Assembly: GCA_022448005.1 (NCBI GenBank)
Contig: JAKUTK010000012.1
Span: 42,100 to 106,099, forward strand
Source: Pseudomonas sp.
GTDB taxonomy: Bacteria; Pseudomonadota; Gammaproteobacteria; Pseudomonadales; Pseudomonadaceae
Direction of reading: 5' to 3'
Length of the DNA: 64,000 nucleotides
The notes beneath the pieces were generated by a model that made no database searches, was not told where the DNA came from, and saw only the letters and a program-made list of their open reading frames with translations. A program made the position numbers and the translations under genes. Each line of letters begins with the position of its first letter. Position 1 is the stretch's first letter. Shown one piece after another: positions 1 through 8,916 of this stretch.

Positions 1-1717
1 CCCGCCAATCGAGCCCGACGTTCGCAACGTGCTGCGGAGTGTTGTTTAACGGGTTTTCAGCCTCGCGATCCTCGGCATCAGAATAGGTGTAGTTCGCACG
101 CAGGCCGAGTGCTTCGGTGAAAGCGTAGCGGCCTACAAGTTCATAACCGCGTACGCGCGCCGTGCTTATATTGCTGTAGGTCATCACGGTTGGGCGGTAT
201 CCCGCACTCCAGCGGTCGCTGACGATCATGTCGTCAATCTCTGTCTGGAAGAGTGTGACGCCTGCTTCGAAACTGTCGTTTTGGTAGAGCGTGCCTAGCT
301 CGTAGCTTATTGCTGTCTCGGGCTTTAGCTGCGCGTTACCTTTGACCCGGCAGAAACCTTGGCACGCAGCCACGCTGTAGGTTTCGTCAGACTGATAGAT
401 GGCAGGCGCCTTGAACGACTTGCCGACACCGCCCTTGATCACCCAGTTGTCGGTTAGGTTATAGACGCCGTATGCGCGCGGACTAAACTCGCTACCGAAC
501 GCGTCGTGGTGGTCCCAGCGCCCACCCAGCGTCACGTCTAGATTCCCCAGCGAGAATTCGTCTTGTACAAAGAATGCGTACTGATCAACGTTGGTCTCGG
601 TCCCGAGATTCTGGTTGTGGCTGAACTCGGTTCGACGGCCTTCTGCGCCCACCGTTAACAGCTGGCCGGCAACGAATCCACTGAGCTGACCATCAATCGT
701 GTGATTTTGCTGTTCCGCCTGCCCGACCAGGTTACCGTTGAAGCGGGTCATCAGCTCGGAGTCATCGGTTAGTTCAACGTCTTCATAGTAGTAGCGCAGT
801 CGGCTATCAATGCCCTCCCAGCGGCCGCTGTGTGCAAGCCCAAAGCTGGTGCGCTCCATTTCTTGATCGTTTTGAACCACGCCGTAACGTAGGCCGGGAT
901 ACCAGTTTGCAACGCGGTCATCTTGTCGATGGGTGACGTCAACGTCGACGGTCTGCCGCTCGTCAAGCAACCAACGCAGCGAGCCGTACAGGCTGCCGGC
1001 CTGGCGGTGCTCTGCAGCATCGGCATCTGGCGAAACGGTTTGGTCTGAGCGCCAAGCAGCCTGGTCGACGCCTTCAACAATCAGGTTTCCTAAGAGCCTG
1101 TTTTCGATCAGCGCGCCGCTTACGTAACCACTGGCTTTGTGGCTGTCGCCTGAGTCGCCCACGGTTGGCGCCTCATAGGTATAGGCGATTCCAGCCCTGG
1201 TTTGGTTGCTCGGTTGCAGCAGGATCACATTCACCACACCGCCGATCGCGGCGGCTCCGTACAGCGAGGACATCGGCCCGCGGATCACCTCGATGCGATC
1301 AATTGCCGCAATGGGGATCGACGACAAGTCAAAATCATTCGCGTACTCGGAGGTCAATACATCGCGAGAGTTAATCCGGCGGCCGTTGACAAGAAGTAGT
1401 GTGTAGTCCGCATCCAAGCCACGCAATTTGATCTCTTTGCGGCCGTAGGTCGAGGAGGGGCTAATTTGCACACCGGGCAGGTACTTCACTGCATCGGCCA
1501 GGTTGTAAACCGGTCTTTGCTCAAGCTCCTCACGGGTCACCACCGACACGCTGGCCGGCGCGCTGAGCTCGCTGTGTGCCGTCTGGGTGGCGGTGATGAC
1601 TTGCTGCTCCAGAGCAACAGGCTCGGCCGCGAGTGCGGCAAGCGGCATAAGGCTGGCCAGGAGGGTCAGGGATAGGTGACGGGGACGGCTGATACTCCGG
1701 TTTAGTGCGATTGACAT
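1..1717 (-). CDS. TonB-dependent outer-membrane receptor (3' end beyond window)
   Basis: This is the first 572 codons of an outer-membrane gated channel of the FepA/CirA type. ATG at 1717 opens a signal peptide ending near ALAAEP. A TonB-box-like stretch (EQQVITAT) and a plug domain follow, with the motifs LRGLDADYTLLLVNGRR and VIRGPMSSLYGAAAIGGVVN. Beta-barrel strands continue to the window edge with no stop. A CxxxC pair (CQGFC) lies in a probable extracellular loop. The gene starts 56 bases after an MFS transporter on the same strand, so the two are probably co-transcribed. Iron-siderophore or another metal complex is the likely cargo, inferred from the family only. Confidence 0.9.
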   Translation of the reverse strand, partial: MSIALNRSISRPRHLSLTLLASLMPLAALAAEPVALEQQVITATQTAHSELSAPASVSVVTREELEQRPVYNLADAVKYLPGVQISPSSTYGRKEIKLRGLDADYTLLLVNGRRINSRDVLTSEYANDFDLSSIPIAAIDRIEVIRGPMSSLYGAAAIGGVVNVILLQPSNQTRAGIAYTYEAPTVGDSGDSHKASGYVSGALIENRLLGNLIVEGVDQAAWRSDQTVSPDADAAEHRQAGSLYGSLRWLLDERQTVDVDVTHRQDDRVANWYPGLRYGVVQNDQEMERTSFGLAHSGRWEGIDSRLRYYYEDVELTDDSELMTRFNGNLVGQAEQQNHTIDGQLSGFVAGQLLTVGAEGRRTEFSHNQNLGTETNVDQYAFFVQDEFSLGNLDVTLGGRWDHHDAFGSEFSPRAYGVYNLTDNWVIKGGVGKSFKAPAIYQSDETYSVAACQGFCRVKGNAQLKPETAISYELGTLYQNDSFEAGVTLFQTEIDDMIVSDRWSAGYRPTVMTYSNISTARVRGYELVGRYAFTEALGLRANYTYSDAEDREAENPLNNTPQHVANVGLDWR

Positions 1718-1773
1718 AGCATGCTCCGTTGCTGCTCGAGGGTCGAAAGGACTGATCACGTATCCGCGACGGG

Positions 1774-2988
1774 TTAGCCCGCCTGTTGTTTGGTTGAGGT
1801 GAGGCACATGTCGCGCTGTCTGATGCCGTAGAGCAGATAAAGCACGCCGAGACCCGCCACGACGCCCGCTACTGCATAGAAGGCGGCTAGCTGTTCGAAG
1901 CCGATCACTTGGTGTTGAGGCCCTTCGCTCAGATAGCGCGCTGAAAACAAACTGCCGAGTCCGGCTGCGACATTCGAAACCGTTCCTTGAAACGCCATGA
2001 ATGCTGCGCGTTGGTGAGCATGGGGAACGCCGGCGGCAATGGTCATGGTGCTGTTGGTACGCACGGCACTCAGCGCCATGAACAGCGTGAAGATGACGTA
2101 GAGGGAGATGCCCACCGGGGCGGCGAACCCAAGCAAGGTAACCAGTGAGAGGCAGCCGCTGCTGACAAGCACCACCGTTACAGTGCTGCCGCGGTCGATC
2201 CAGGCGCCGCCGATCCGCATGGCCGCAAGGCTGGCAACGCCGCCGAGCAGATACAGCAGACCCAGATGCGGGCGGGGAAAGTCCAGGTTGAATTCAAAGT
2301 AAGTGGCGAAGTGGGGCACCAGTAGGAAGTGCCCAAACATCTGCAATGACGTGATGCCGAGTGCGACCAGGCAGAGGCGCGAACCCAACAGCGATCGGAT
2401 CGAGGCTTTTGGCCGCTCCACGACCGCAGGCTTGGGCAGCAACAACTGGCACAGCAGCGCGAGCAGCAGCCCCGTCCCGCCCAACAGGAAAAAAGGTGCC
2501 GTCCAGTTCCAGCGAATCGAACATTCCAAGGCCAGCGGAATGATCAGAATCGCGGCGAGTGAAAAGCCCATCCCGACATAGGCAAGCTGGCGGCCGCGCT
2601 CCGCAGGCGGTATCAGGTCGAGCATGGTGGCCATCAGAATCGCGCCCATCGGACCCGCCACCAGGCCGGACAGTACGAAGATTGCAATCAGCTGGTTGGG
2701 CCCGGTCGCCCAGGCACAGCTCAGCAGCAGGGCAAATCGCAGGACGAGGAGGGTGATTAGCGCGCGCTTGCGGTCGAAACGATCCAGCCAGGGTGCACTG
2801 ACGAACCCACTTAGCGCGGCGGCCAAAGTTGCGCCGCCGCTGATGTAGCCGACGTGGCTGGCCTGCATGCCGAGCTCGCGCACGAGGTCCGGCCCAAGCG
2901 GCATGACCATCATCAGGCTGCCAATGGACAGCATGTTGATCAGCATCGCCAGGTGAACAGAGATCCTCGTCTGGTCGGCAACTTTCAT
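1774..2988 (-). CDS. MFS transporter, 404 aa
   Basis: This is an inner-membrane major facilitator protein with about 12 hydrophobic segments. The cytoplasmic loop after helix 2 reads DRFDRKRALI, the family motif A position. It lies immediately upstream of the TonB-dependent receptor on the same strand, which suggests a paired export/import role for a metal chelator such as a siderophore. The substrate cannot be read from sequence. The ATG at 2988 has only a weak ribosome site. A double inverted repeat lies about 80 bases upstream. Confidence 0.85.
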   Translation of the reverse strand: MKVADQTRISVHLAMLINMLSIGSLMMVMPLGPDLVRELGMQASHVGYISGGATLAAALSGFVSAPWLDRFDRKRALITLLVLRFALLLSCAWATGPNQLIAIFVLSGLVAGPMGAILMATMLDLIPPAERGRQLAYVGMGFSLAAILIIPLALECSIRWNWTAPFFLLGGTGLLLALLCQLLLPKPAVVERPKASIRSLLGSRLCLVALGITSLQMFGHFLLVPHFATYFEFNLDFPRPHLGLLYLLGGVASLAAMRIGGAWIDRGSTVTVVLVSSGCLSLVTLLGFAAPVGISLYVIFTLFMALSAVRTNSTMTIAAGVPHAHQRAAFMAFQGTVSNVAAGLGSLFSARYLSEGPQHQVIGFEQLAAFYAVAGVVAGLGVLYLLYGIRQRDMCLTSTKQQAG

Positions 2989-3064
2989 TGGATTGCGGCA
3001 CGCTCGGTTTGTCAGGCGGGCTGCATCCTAAGACAAGCTTAACGCTATATCAAACACAAATCGT

Positions 3065-3086
3065 TCGCATTAGCGTAATCATGCGA
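3065..3086. promoter_or_regulatory. Candidate operator upstream of the MFS-TonB receptor pair
   Basis: Arms TCGCAT and ATGCGA are perfect inverted repeats around a 10-base spacer. Inside them ATTA-GCG-TAAT is a second, offset palindrome. Part of the site (TAATCAT) matches half of the Pseudomonas Fur box, but the overall match is weak (about 10 of 19). The position and the transport genes fit metal-responsive control. The regulator is not identified. Confidence 0.35.
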
Positions 3087-3250
3087 TGTCGGTTGTTGTT
3101 TTCAGATGCAACAGCAACATTGCGTAACGCGCCAAACCGCAACCCACATGTACAACCGCAGAGTTGCGGCGGCTTATTCCCCGGCGGAGTGGGGGGCGGT
3201 CAACCAGCATGTCGAGACCAAACCAGCGGTAGCGTGGCCAGCTGGGCCGG

Positions 3251-6200
3251 TCAGCCGATGGTCATCAGGCTGGCATTGCCGCCCGCTGCAGCGGTATTGA
3301 TGCTCAACGCCCGCTCGATCAACAGCCGCTCAAGCGGAATATCAGTGTCGCCGCTCCTCATTCCCTGCACGCCGATAATCGGACCGCTGCGCTGCGACAG
3401 CAGCTGGCTGACCTCAAGCAGCTGGTCGGTGTCGCCGTGGTACAGCACGGCATCGAAACGCGTCGCGTCGCTGGTCCAATCCGGCGTCAGCGTGATCCTG
3501 GCTTGAACTGCCTGCGGGAGCGTGCCGCGCAGCGCTCGCGCCGACTGCAGATCCACCATCACCGCCTCGCTACCAACCGCCAATACCGCTGCCAGCTGGA
3601 TCAACAGGTCGTTTTCGTCATCCGCCAGACACAGGACATGTTCGCGTGGTAGCAGGCTGTAGCTGTTACGTTCACCGGTGGGGCCGTTGAGCAAGCGCGT
3701 GGTGCCGCTCTGAGATTGACTGGCGTAACGGTCGCACAACGCGGCAATTGATTCCCGGCCGTTTAGCCGGGCCCAGTCCTGGAACTGCCTGGCGGCATCG
3801 ACCTGGGCGGGGGATCGACGCACTTCGGGCTGCGCAGGAGAACCGCCGAAGTCGAGTGCGCGCAACAGTGCGTCGTCCGGCCGCTCTGACAGCAGACGAT
3901 ATAGATACAGTGGGCCGCCAGCCTTGGGGCCGGTACCGGAAAGCCCTTCGCCGCCGAACGGCTGCACCCCGACGACCGCGCCGACGATGTTGCGGTTGAC
4001 GTAGAGATTGCCGACCTTGGCCCGGTCGATGACCCTGGCGATGGTTTCATCAATGCGGGTATGCACACCCAAGGTCAATCCATAGCCCGCCGCGTTGATC
4101 TGGTTCAGTAATTGATCAAGCCCGGTGCGGCGATAGCGCAACACATGCAGCACCGGACCGAATACTTCCTGCTGCAGCTCATCAAGGCGTTCGAGTTCGA
4201 TCAGCGTAGGTGTTACATAAGTGCCATGAGCACAGGCCTTTTCATCGACACGGGCCAGCTGATGCACGCGGCGACCCTTGTCGCGCATGGTTTGCAGGTG
4301 GCGCTCGATGTTGTCGCGCGCCTCGGCGTCGATTACCGGGCCGACATCCACGGACAGGCGCTGCGGGTTCCCCATACGCGCTTCGCCCATGGCACCCTTG
4401 AGCATGCCGATAACTCTTTCGGCGACATCCTCCTGTATGCAAAACACCCGCAGGGCTGAGCAGCGTTGACCGGCACTGTCGAAAGCCGAGGCCATCACGT
4501 CCATGACCACCTGCTCGGCTAAAGCTGACGAATCAACGATCATCGCATTCTGGCCACCGGTTTCGGCGATCAAGGGAATGCTTCGACCGTGCTCATCCAG
4601 GCGACCGGCGAGGCTGCGCTGCAGGATCGAAGCGACCGCGGTGGAGCCGGTGAACATCACGCCGCGGATGCGCTCGTCGGCGATCAGCTGGGCACCGACG
4701 GTTTCGCCGCGGCCCGGCAGTAGCTGCAGCGCGCTTTTAGGCACGCCGGCTTCATGCAGGATCTGCACGCCCAGCATGGCAATCAAGGGCGTCTGCTCCG
4801 CGGGCTTGGCCAGTACTGTATTGCCGGCGCCCAGCGCGGCGCAGACCTGGCCAGTGAAGATCGCAAGCGGGAAATTCCAAGGGCTGATGCAGACCACCGG
4901 GCCGAGCGGGAGATGAGTGTCGTTGTGGAAGTTGCCACGCACCTCGGCGCTGTAGAAACGCAGGAAGTCGACGGCTTCACGCACCTCCGCGATAGCATTG
5001 GCGTATGACTTGCCTGCCTCACGGATGAGTACACTCAGCAGCTGCTGCATGCGCTGTTCCATCAATTCCGCAGCTTTTTCTAATGCCGCGGCGCGCTCTG
5101 CCGGCGGTGTGGTGCGCCAGGCACTGGTACTGTCGTGAGCACAGCGCAGGGCGTTATCGACGTCCGCTTCGCTCGCTTCCTGCACGTGACCGACGATGTC
5201 TCGGTGGTCAGCAGGATTGTGCAAGGGGGTAGCAGAGCACGTCGAAACGGTGTCGCAGCCGAGCAATGGGCTGGCGGTGAGGTGCACGCGTGCACCGGCA
5301 AGCAGTGCGGACGAAAGCGAGGCTAGTCTTTGCTCGTTGGACAGATCGATACCGCAGGCGTTGAGGCGGCCTTCGCCATAGAGATGATGCGGCAACGGAA
5401 TTCGTGGATGCGGCAGGCCGAGGGTGCCTTCCGAGGCGAGCTGTTGCTCGACCGTCGTTACCGGGTCGGCCACCAGTTCGTCCAACGAGATGCTCTTGTC
5501 CGCAATGCGGTTGACGAAGGAGGTGTTGGCGCCGTTTTCCAGCAGGCGACGCACCAGATAGGCCAGTAGGGTTTCATGGCTGCCAACCGGTGCGTAGATC
5601 CGGCAAGGCCGGTTTAGACGTTCGTCTCCCTTGCCGACAACCTGCTCGTAGAGCGGCTCGCCCATGCCGTGCAGGCACTGAAATTCATATTGCCCGGGGT
5701 AGTAGTTCTGCCCGGCCAGGTGATAAACCGCGGCCAGGGTATGCGCATTGTGTGTGGCGAATTGCGGATAGATGGCTTCGGGCGCGGCAAGCAGCTTGCG
5801 CGCGCAAGCAATGAACGACACGTCGGTATAAGCCTTGCGCGTATAGACCGGATATCCCTCAAGGCCATTGAGCTGCGCCAGCTTGATCTCGCTGTCCCAG
5901 TAGGCGCCCTTGACCAGGCGGATCATCAACCGATGGTGGCTGCGCTTGGCCAGGTCGATCAGGAAATCCACTACATAGGGGCAGCGCTTCTGGTAAGCCT
6001 GGATGACGAAACCGATGCCGTTCCAGTCGGCCAATGACGGCTCGAAGCAGAGCCGTTCGAGCAGTTCCAGCGACAGCTCGAGACGGTCCGCCTCCTCGGC
6101 ATCAATGTTGATGCCAATGTCGTAGCGCCGTGCCAATTCAGTCAATGACACCAAGACTGGATAGAGTTCATCCATCACGCGGTCGTACTGCGCGCGGCTG

Positions 6201-7198
6201 TAGCGCGGGTGCAGCGCCGACAGTTTGATCGATATGCCTGGGCCCTCGTAGATCCCGCGACCGCGCGAAGCCATGCCGATGGAGTGGATCGCCTGTTCGT
6301 ACGAAGCCAGATAGCGCCGCGCGTCTGCAGCCGTCAGCGCCGCTTCGCCAAGCATGTCGTAGGAGTAGCGGAAGCCTTTGGCCTCCATGGTTTGGGCATT
6401 GGCCAGCGCCTCGTTGATGGTTTCGCCGGTGACGAACTGCTCGCCCATCAACCGCATCGCCATGTCCACGCTCTTGCGGATGAGCGGCTCGCCACCTTTG
6501 CCGATCAGGCGATTCAGTGATGAAGACAGGCTGGTTTCATTGTGCGTGGCCACCAGCCGGCCGGTGAGCATCAGGCCCCAGGTGGCGGCGTTGACGAAGA
6601 CCGACTGGCTGTTGCCCAGGTGCGGTTGCCAGTTGCCGGTGCTGATCTTGTCGCGGATCAACGCATCACGTGTGCCTTTGTCCGGCACCCTGAGCAGCGC
6701 TTCGGCTAGGCACATCAGAGCTACGCCTTCCTGGGATGACAACGAGAATTCCTCAAGCAGCCCTTGAACCAGCCCCTGACGTCCGCCGGCACTTTTCTGA
6801 TTACGCAGTTTCTCGGCGATGCGCAGCGCGAGACGGTGGGTCGCTTCGGCCTTTACCGGTGACAGCCGCGCCTGCTCCAGCAGCATCGGCAATGCCTCTG
6901 GTTCGGGGCGGCGATAGGCTGCAGTAATGGCCGCGCGGAGCACCGACTGCGGCAGGATGCTTTCGGCAAACTCGAGAAACGGCTGGCTGCCAGGGGTGAC
7001 TTCAGCCGTATGGTCCGGGCTGGCCTGCGGCGGCGGCTCGGCGTCGTGTGGTTGAGTGTCGCTCTCGACCTGTTCAAGGTAGTGCAGCAGCGCTTGCTCG
7101 ATCACCCACCGTGGGTGGCGCTCAAGCCGGCTGGCCGCCTCCTCGAGCCGATTGCGCATCGCCGCGTCGAGCTCGACACCGAGCGTGCTGGTGACCAT
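3251..7198 (-). CDS. putA: Trifunctional proline dehydrogenase / P5C dehydrogenase / DNA-binding repressor PutA
   Basis: This 1315-aa protein oxidises proline to glutamate in two coupled steps (FAD-dependent PRODH, then NAD-dependent P5C dehydrogenase) at the inner membrane. Residues 1-45 form a ribbon-helix-helix DNA-binding domain (LGVELDAAMRNRLEEAASRLERHPRWVIEQAL). The PRODH barrel carries YEGPGISIKLSALHPRY and RLVKGAYWDSEIK. The aldehyde dehydrogenase half carries the Glu motif IAETGGQNAMIVD and the catalytic Cys motif SAGQRCSALRVF. Length is normal for long-form PutA. A strong GGAGGAC ribosome site supports the ATG at 7198. The RHH domain implies autorepression when proline is low. No putP lies nearby. 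Confidence 0.98.
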   Translation of the reverse strand: MVTSTLGVELDAAMRNRLEEAASRLERHPRWVIEQALLHYLEQVESDTQPHDAEPPPQASPDHTAEVTPGSQPFLEFAESILPQSVLRAAITAAYRRPEPEALPMLLEQARLSPVKAEATHRLALRIAEKLRNQKSAGGRQGLVQGLLEEFSLSSQEGVALMCLAEALLRVPDKGTRDALIRDKISTGNWQPHLGNSQSVFVNAATWGLMLTGRLVATHNETSLSSSLNRLIGKGGEPLIRKSVDMAMRLMGEQFVTGETINEALANAQTMEAKGFRYSYDMLGEAALTAADARRYLASYEQAIHSIGMASRGRGIYEGPGISIKLSALHPRYSRAQYDRVMDELYPVLVSLTELARRYDIGINIDAEEADRLELSLELLERLCFEPSLADWNGIGFVIQAYQKRCPYVVDFLIDLAKRSHHRLMIRLVKGAYWDSEIKLAQLNGLEGYPVYTRKAYTDVSFIACARKLLAAPEAIYPQFATHNAHTLAAVYHLAGQNYYPGQYEFQCLHGMGEPLYEQVVGKGDERLNRPCRIYAPVGSHETLLAYLVRRLLENGANTSFVNRIADKSISLDELVADPVTTVEQQLASEGTLGLPHPRIPLPHHLYGEGRLNACGIDLSNEQRLASLSSALLAGARVHLTASPLLGCDTVSTCSATPLHNPADHRDIVGHVQEASEADVDNALRCAHDSTSAWRTTPPAERAAALEKAAELMEQRMQQLLSVLIREAGKSYANAIAEVREAVDFLRFYSAEVRGNFHNDTHLPLGPVVCISPWNFPLAIFTGQVCAALGAGNTVLAKPAEQTPLIAMLGVQILHEAGVPKSALQLLPGRGETVGAQLIADERIRGVMFTGSTAVASILQRSLAGRLDEHGRSIPLIAETGGQNAMIVDSSALAEQVVMDVMASAFDSAGQRCSALRVFCIQEDVAERVIGMLKGAMGEARMGNPQRLSVDVGPVIDAEARDNIERHLQTMRDKGRRVHQLARVDEKACAHGTYVTPTLIELERLDELQQEVFGPVLHVLRYRRTGLDQLLNQINAAGYGLTLGVHTRIDETIARVIDRAKVGNLYVNRNIVGAVVGVQPFGGEGLSGTGPKAGGPLYLYRLLSERPDDALLRALDFGGSPAQPEVRRSPAQVDAARQFQDWARLNGRESIAALCDRYASQSQSGTTRLLNGPTGERNSYSLLPREHVLCLADDENDLLIQLAAVLAVGSEAVMVDLQSARALRGTLPQAVQARITLTPDWTSDATRFDAVLYHGDTDQLLEVSQLLSQRSGPIIGVQGMRSGDTDIPLERLLIERALSINTAAAGGNASLMTIG

Positions 7199-7607
7199 GT
7201 GGCTGTCCTCCGGGGTGAGGTGAGGCTGGATACCTGAGCGGCGGCACGGTCAATGCAATCTGTCATGTCGACCGATAGCCGAATGCGAACGTGGTCGGCA
7301 TCCGTGTCTCTCCTCCTCAGCGTAGACCCTTGCAGTGCTTTGGACTGTCCTCCGGCGACGGTGCAGGCCGTTGCCGGAGTGCGTGGCCATCTGAGCGCTG
7401 GCTCAACCGCATGCGACTGGGCTTCTCGAGGGCGAGCAGTGGCCAGCGACGCGCAAGCATCGCAGCTCCTATCAGCAAGTGTGAATTAGCCCAATTCAGC
7501 CGGTTCAACGGGATGTGGATGCACCCCACTGAGCGCCAATTTCGCTGGGTCGCTGCTCGCCTGTCCGGTACTCGGTGCCCTAACCACGCTCGAGTAACCC
7601 GCTCAGC
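7199..7607. other. Intergenic region upstream of putA, no gene seen
   Basis: These 409 bases separate putA from the next gene on the same strand. They should hold the putA promoter and PutA operators, but I could not identify a convincing -35/-10 pair or repeated operator. Short open frames here have no family resemblance. Confidence 0.5.
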
Positions 7608-8696
7608 TCAACGCTTTTCAGGCTCAGGCACGTCGGTCACGCTGACTCCTTCCTCGCGGATTTTGTCCTCCGCTTCAAGTTCATCATCCTCGTCGCCTTG
7701 CAGGCTCTGCTGATCAGGCGCTGGGTCATATTGCAGTTCGACCAGTACAGGAAAATGGTCGGAACCGAACTCGGGCAGGCGTTGGATGCGTACCAGCTGG
7801 AAGTGATGGCTATGAAACAAGTGATCCAGCGGCCAGCGGAGAAACCAGTGCTGAGCGTGGAAGCTATTGACCATACCGCGACCGACGCGTGGGTCCAGCA
7901 GGCCGCTGATCTTGCGAAACAGTCGTGTGTTAGGTGACCAGGCTACATCGTTGAGGTCGCCGGTGACGATGACCGGAATGTCTTCCAGATCATCCCGAAC
8001 GCTCTCGGCTACTACCAGCAGTTCGACGTCGCGCTCGGTTGATTCGTCGTTTTCCGTTGGGCTAGGCGGAGCGGGGTGCAGGAAGTGCATGCGAATCGCC
8101 AACTGATCATTCAGACGGACCTTGGCGTGCATCGACGGCACATCGTCTTCGACCAGGAAACGGGTTTCCGCATTTTCCAACGGCAAACGGGACCAGACAT
8201 GCATCCCGTAAAGGTTGTCCAGCGGGCACCGGCAGGAGTAGGGGTATTCGTTGCTCAGTTCCTCGAGCTGATCCTCCCACCATTGATCAGTTTCCAGCGT
8301 TACCAAGATATCGGGCCGGTGTTCGCGGACCAGCGCTTTGAGCTTGTCGGTCTGGCGGTTCGGCGTCAGGACGTTTGCCGCCATGACGCGTATGCGGGGT
8401 CTTTCGCTGTCAGGAACGGCTGTTTTCACCTCGGGACGCCACAAGCGGGTGTACGGGATGATCCACCAGGCCTGGTAGGCAAGGCAGAGGATCGAAAGGG
8501 CACTGATCAGAACTTGAAGCGGTTTGGCGTAAGACAGCAATAGCGCCTGGGCCAATAGCAATGCAAAGGCTAGTACGCACAGTTGCAAGCGGGGGAAATC
8601 GAGCCCGCGCACCCACCAGACGGGGTTCTTCCAGAGTGGTAGAAAAGTCAGCACGACCAGCAGGCCAGTCGCTGCCAACAGGATTTCTTCCGTCAT
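7608..8696 (-). CDS. Endonuclease/exonuclease/phosphatase family membrane protein, 362 aa
   Basis: The N-terminal ~90 residues hold three hydrophobic segments. An EEP fold follows with the family motifs RIRVMAANVL, a Glu in LVTLETDQWW, TGDLNDVAWS and GSDHFPVLVEL, the set that binds metal and holds the catalytic His. The C-terminal tail is highly acidic (DEDDELEAEDKIREE). The GAGGATC ribosome site supports the ATG at 8696. Substrate could be nucleic acid, phospholipid or phosphoester; the sequence does not decide. Confidence 0.85.
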   Translation of the reverse strand: MTEEILLAATGLLVVLTFLPLWKNPVWWVRGLDFPRLQLCVLAFALLLAQALLLSYAKPLQVLISALSILCLAYQAWWIIPYTRLWRPEVKTAVPDSERPRIRVMAANVLTPNRQTDKLKALVREHRPDILVTLETDQWWEDQLEELSNEYPYSCRCPLDNLYGMHVWSRLPLENAETRFLVEDDVPSMHAKVRLNDQLAIRMHFLHPAPPSPTENDESTERDVELLVVAESVRDDLEDIPVIVTGDLNDVAWSPNTRLFRKISGLLDPRVGRGMVNSFHAQHWFLRWPLDHLFHSHHFQLVRIQRLPEFGSDHFPVLVELQYDPAPDQQSLQGDEDDELEAEDKIREEGVSVTDVPEPEKR

Positions 8697-8858
8697 GACC
8701 GATCCTCGGTGCTGTTCGGCGCGACATCATATCGGCCGTTCGAGTACCTTCGCAGGCACAACGGATTCGTCCCGTTGACAGCTTGATTGGTTCCGCTTGT
8801 TTTTTGCTTGGAAAAGGGGAACGGGTTCGACTGACGACTCGTTGAGGAACGACCCTAC

Positions 8859-8892
8859 AAAAAAGGCCTGACACGCGAACGTGTCAGGCCTT
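8859..8892 (-). terminator. Rho-independent terminator of the GH5 gene
   Basis: A perfect 13-bp stem (AAGGCCTGACACG at 8863-8875 pairing with 8880-8892) closes a 4-base loop. On the minus strand it is followed by a run of six T. It lies just downstream of the GH5 stop codon. Confidence 0.9.
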
Positions 8893-8916
8893 GGCTGGCG
8901 CGGTTGGCTGGCGCGG

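Noticed and set aside
2294..3001. 235-aa minus-strand ORF inside the MFS gene
   Set aside because: It is another frame of the same strand, rich in Arg/Ala/Pro, and lacks the membrane pattern seen in the MFS frame.
3149..3154. TGTACA upstream of the MFS gene
   Set aside because: It is an isolated hexamer far from the light cluster; one copy is expected by chance.
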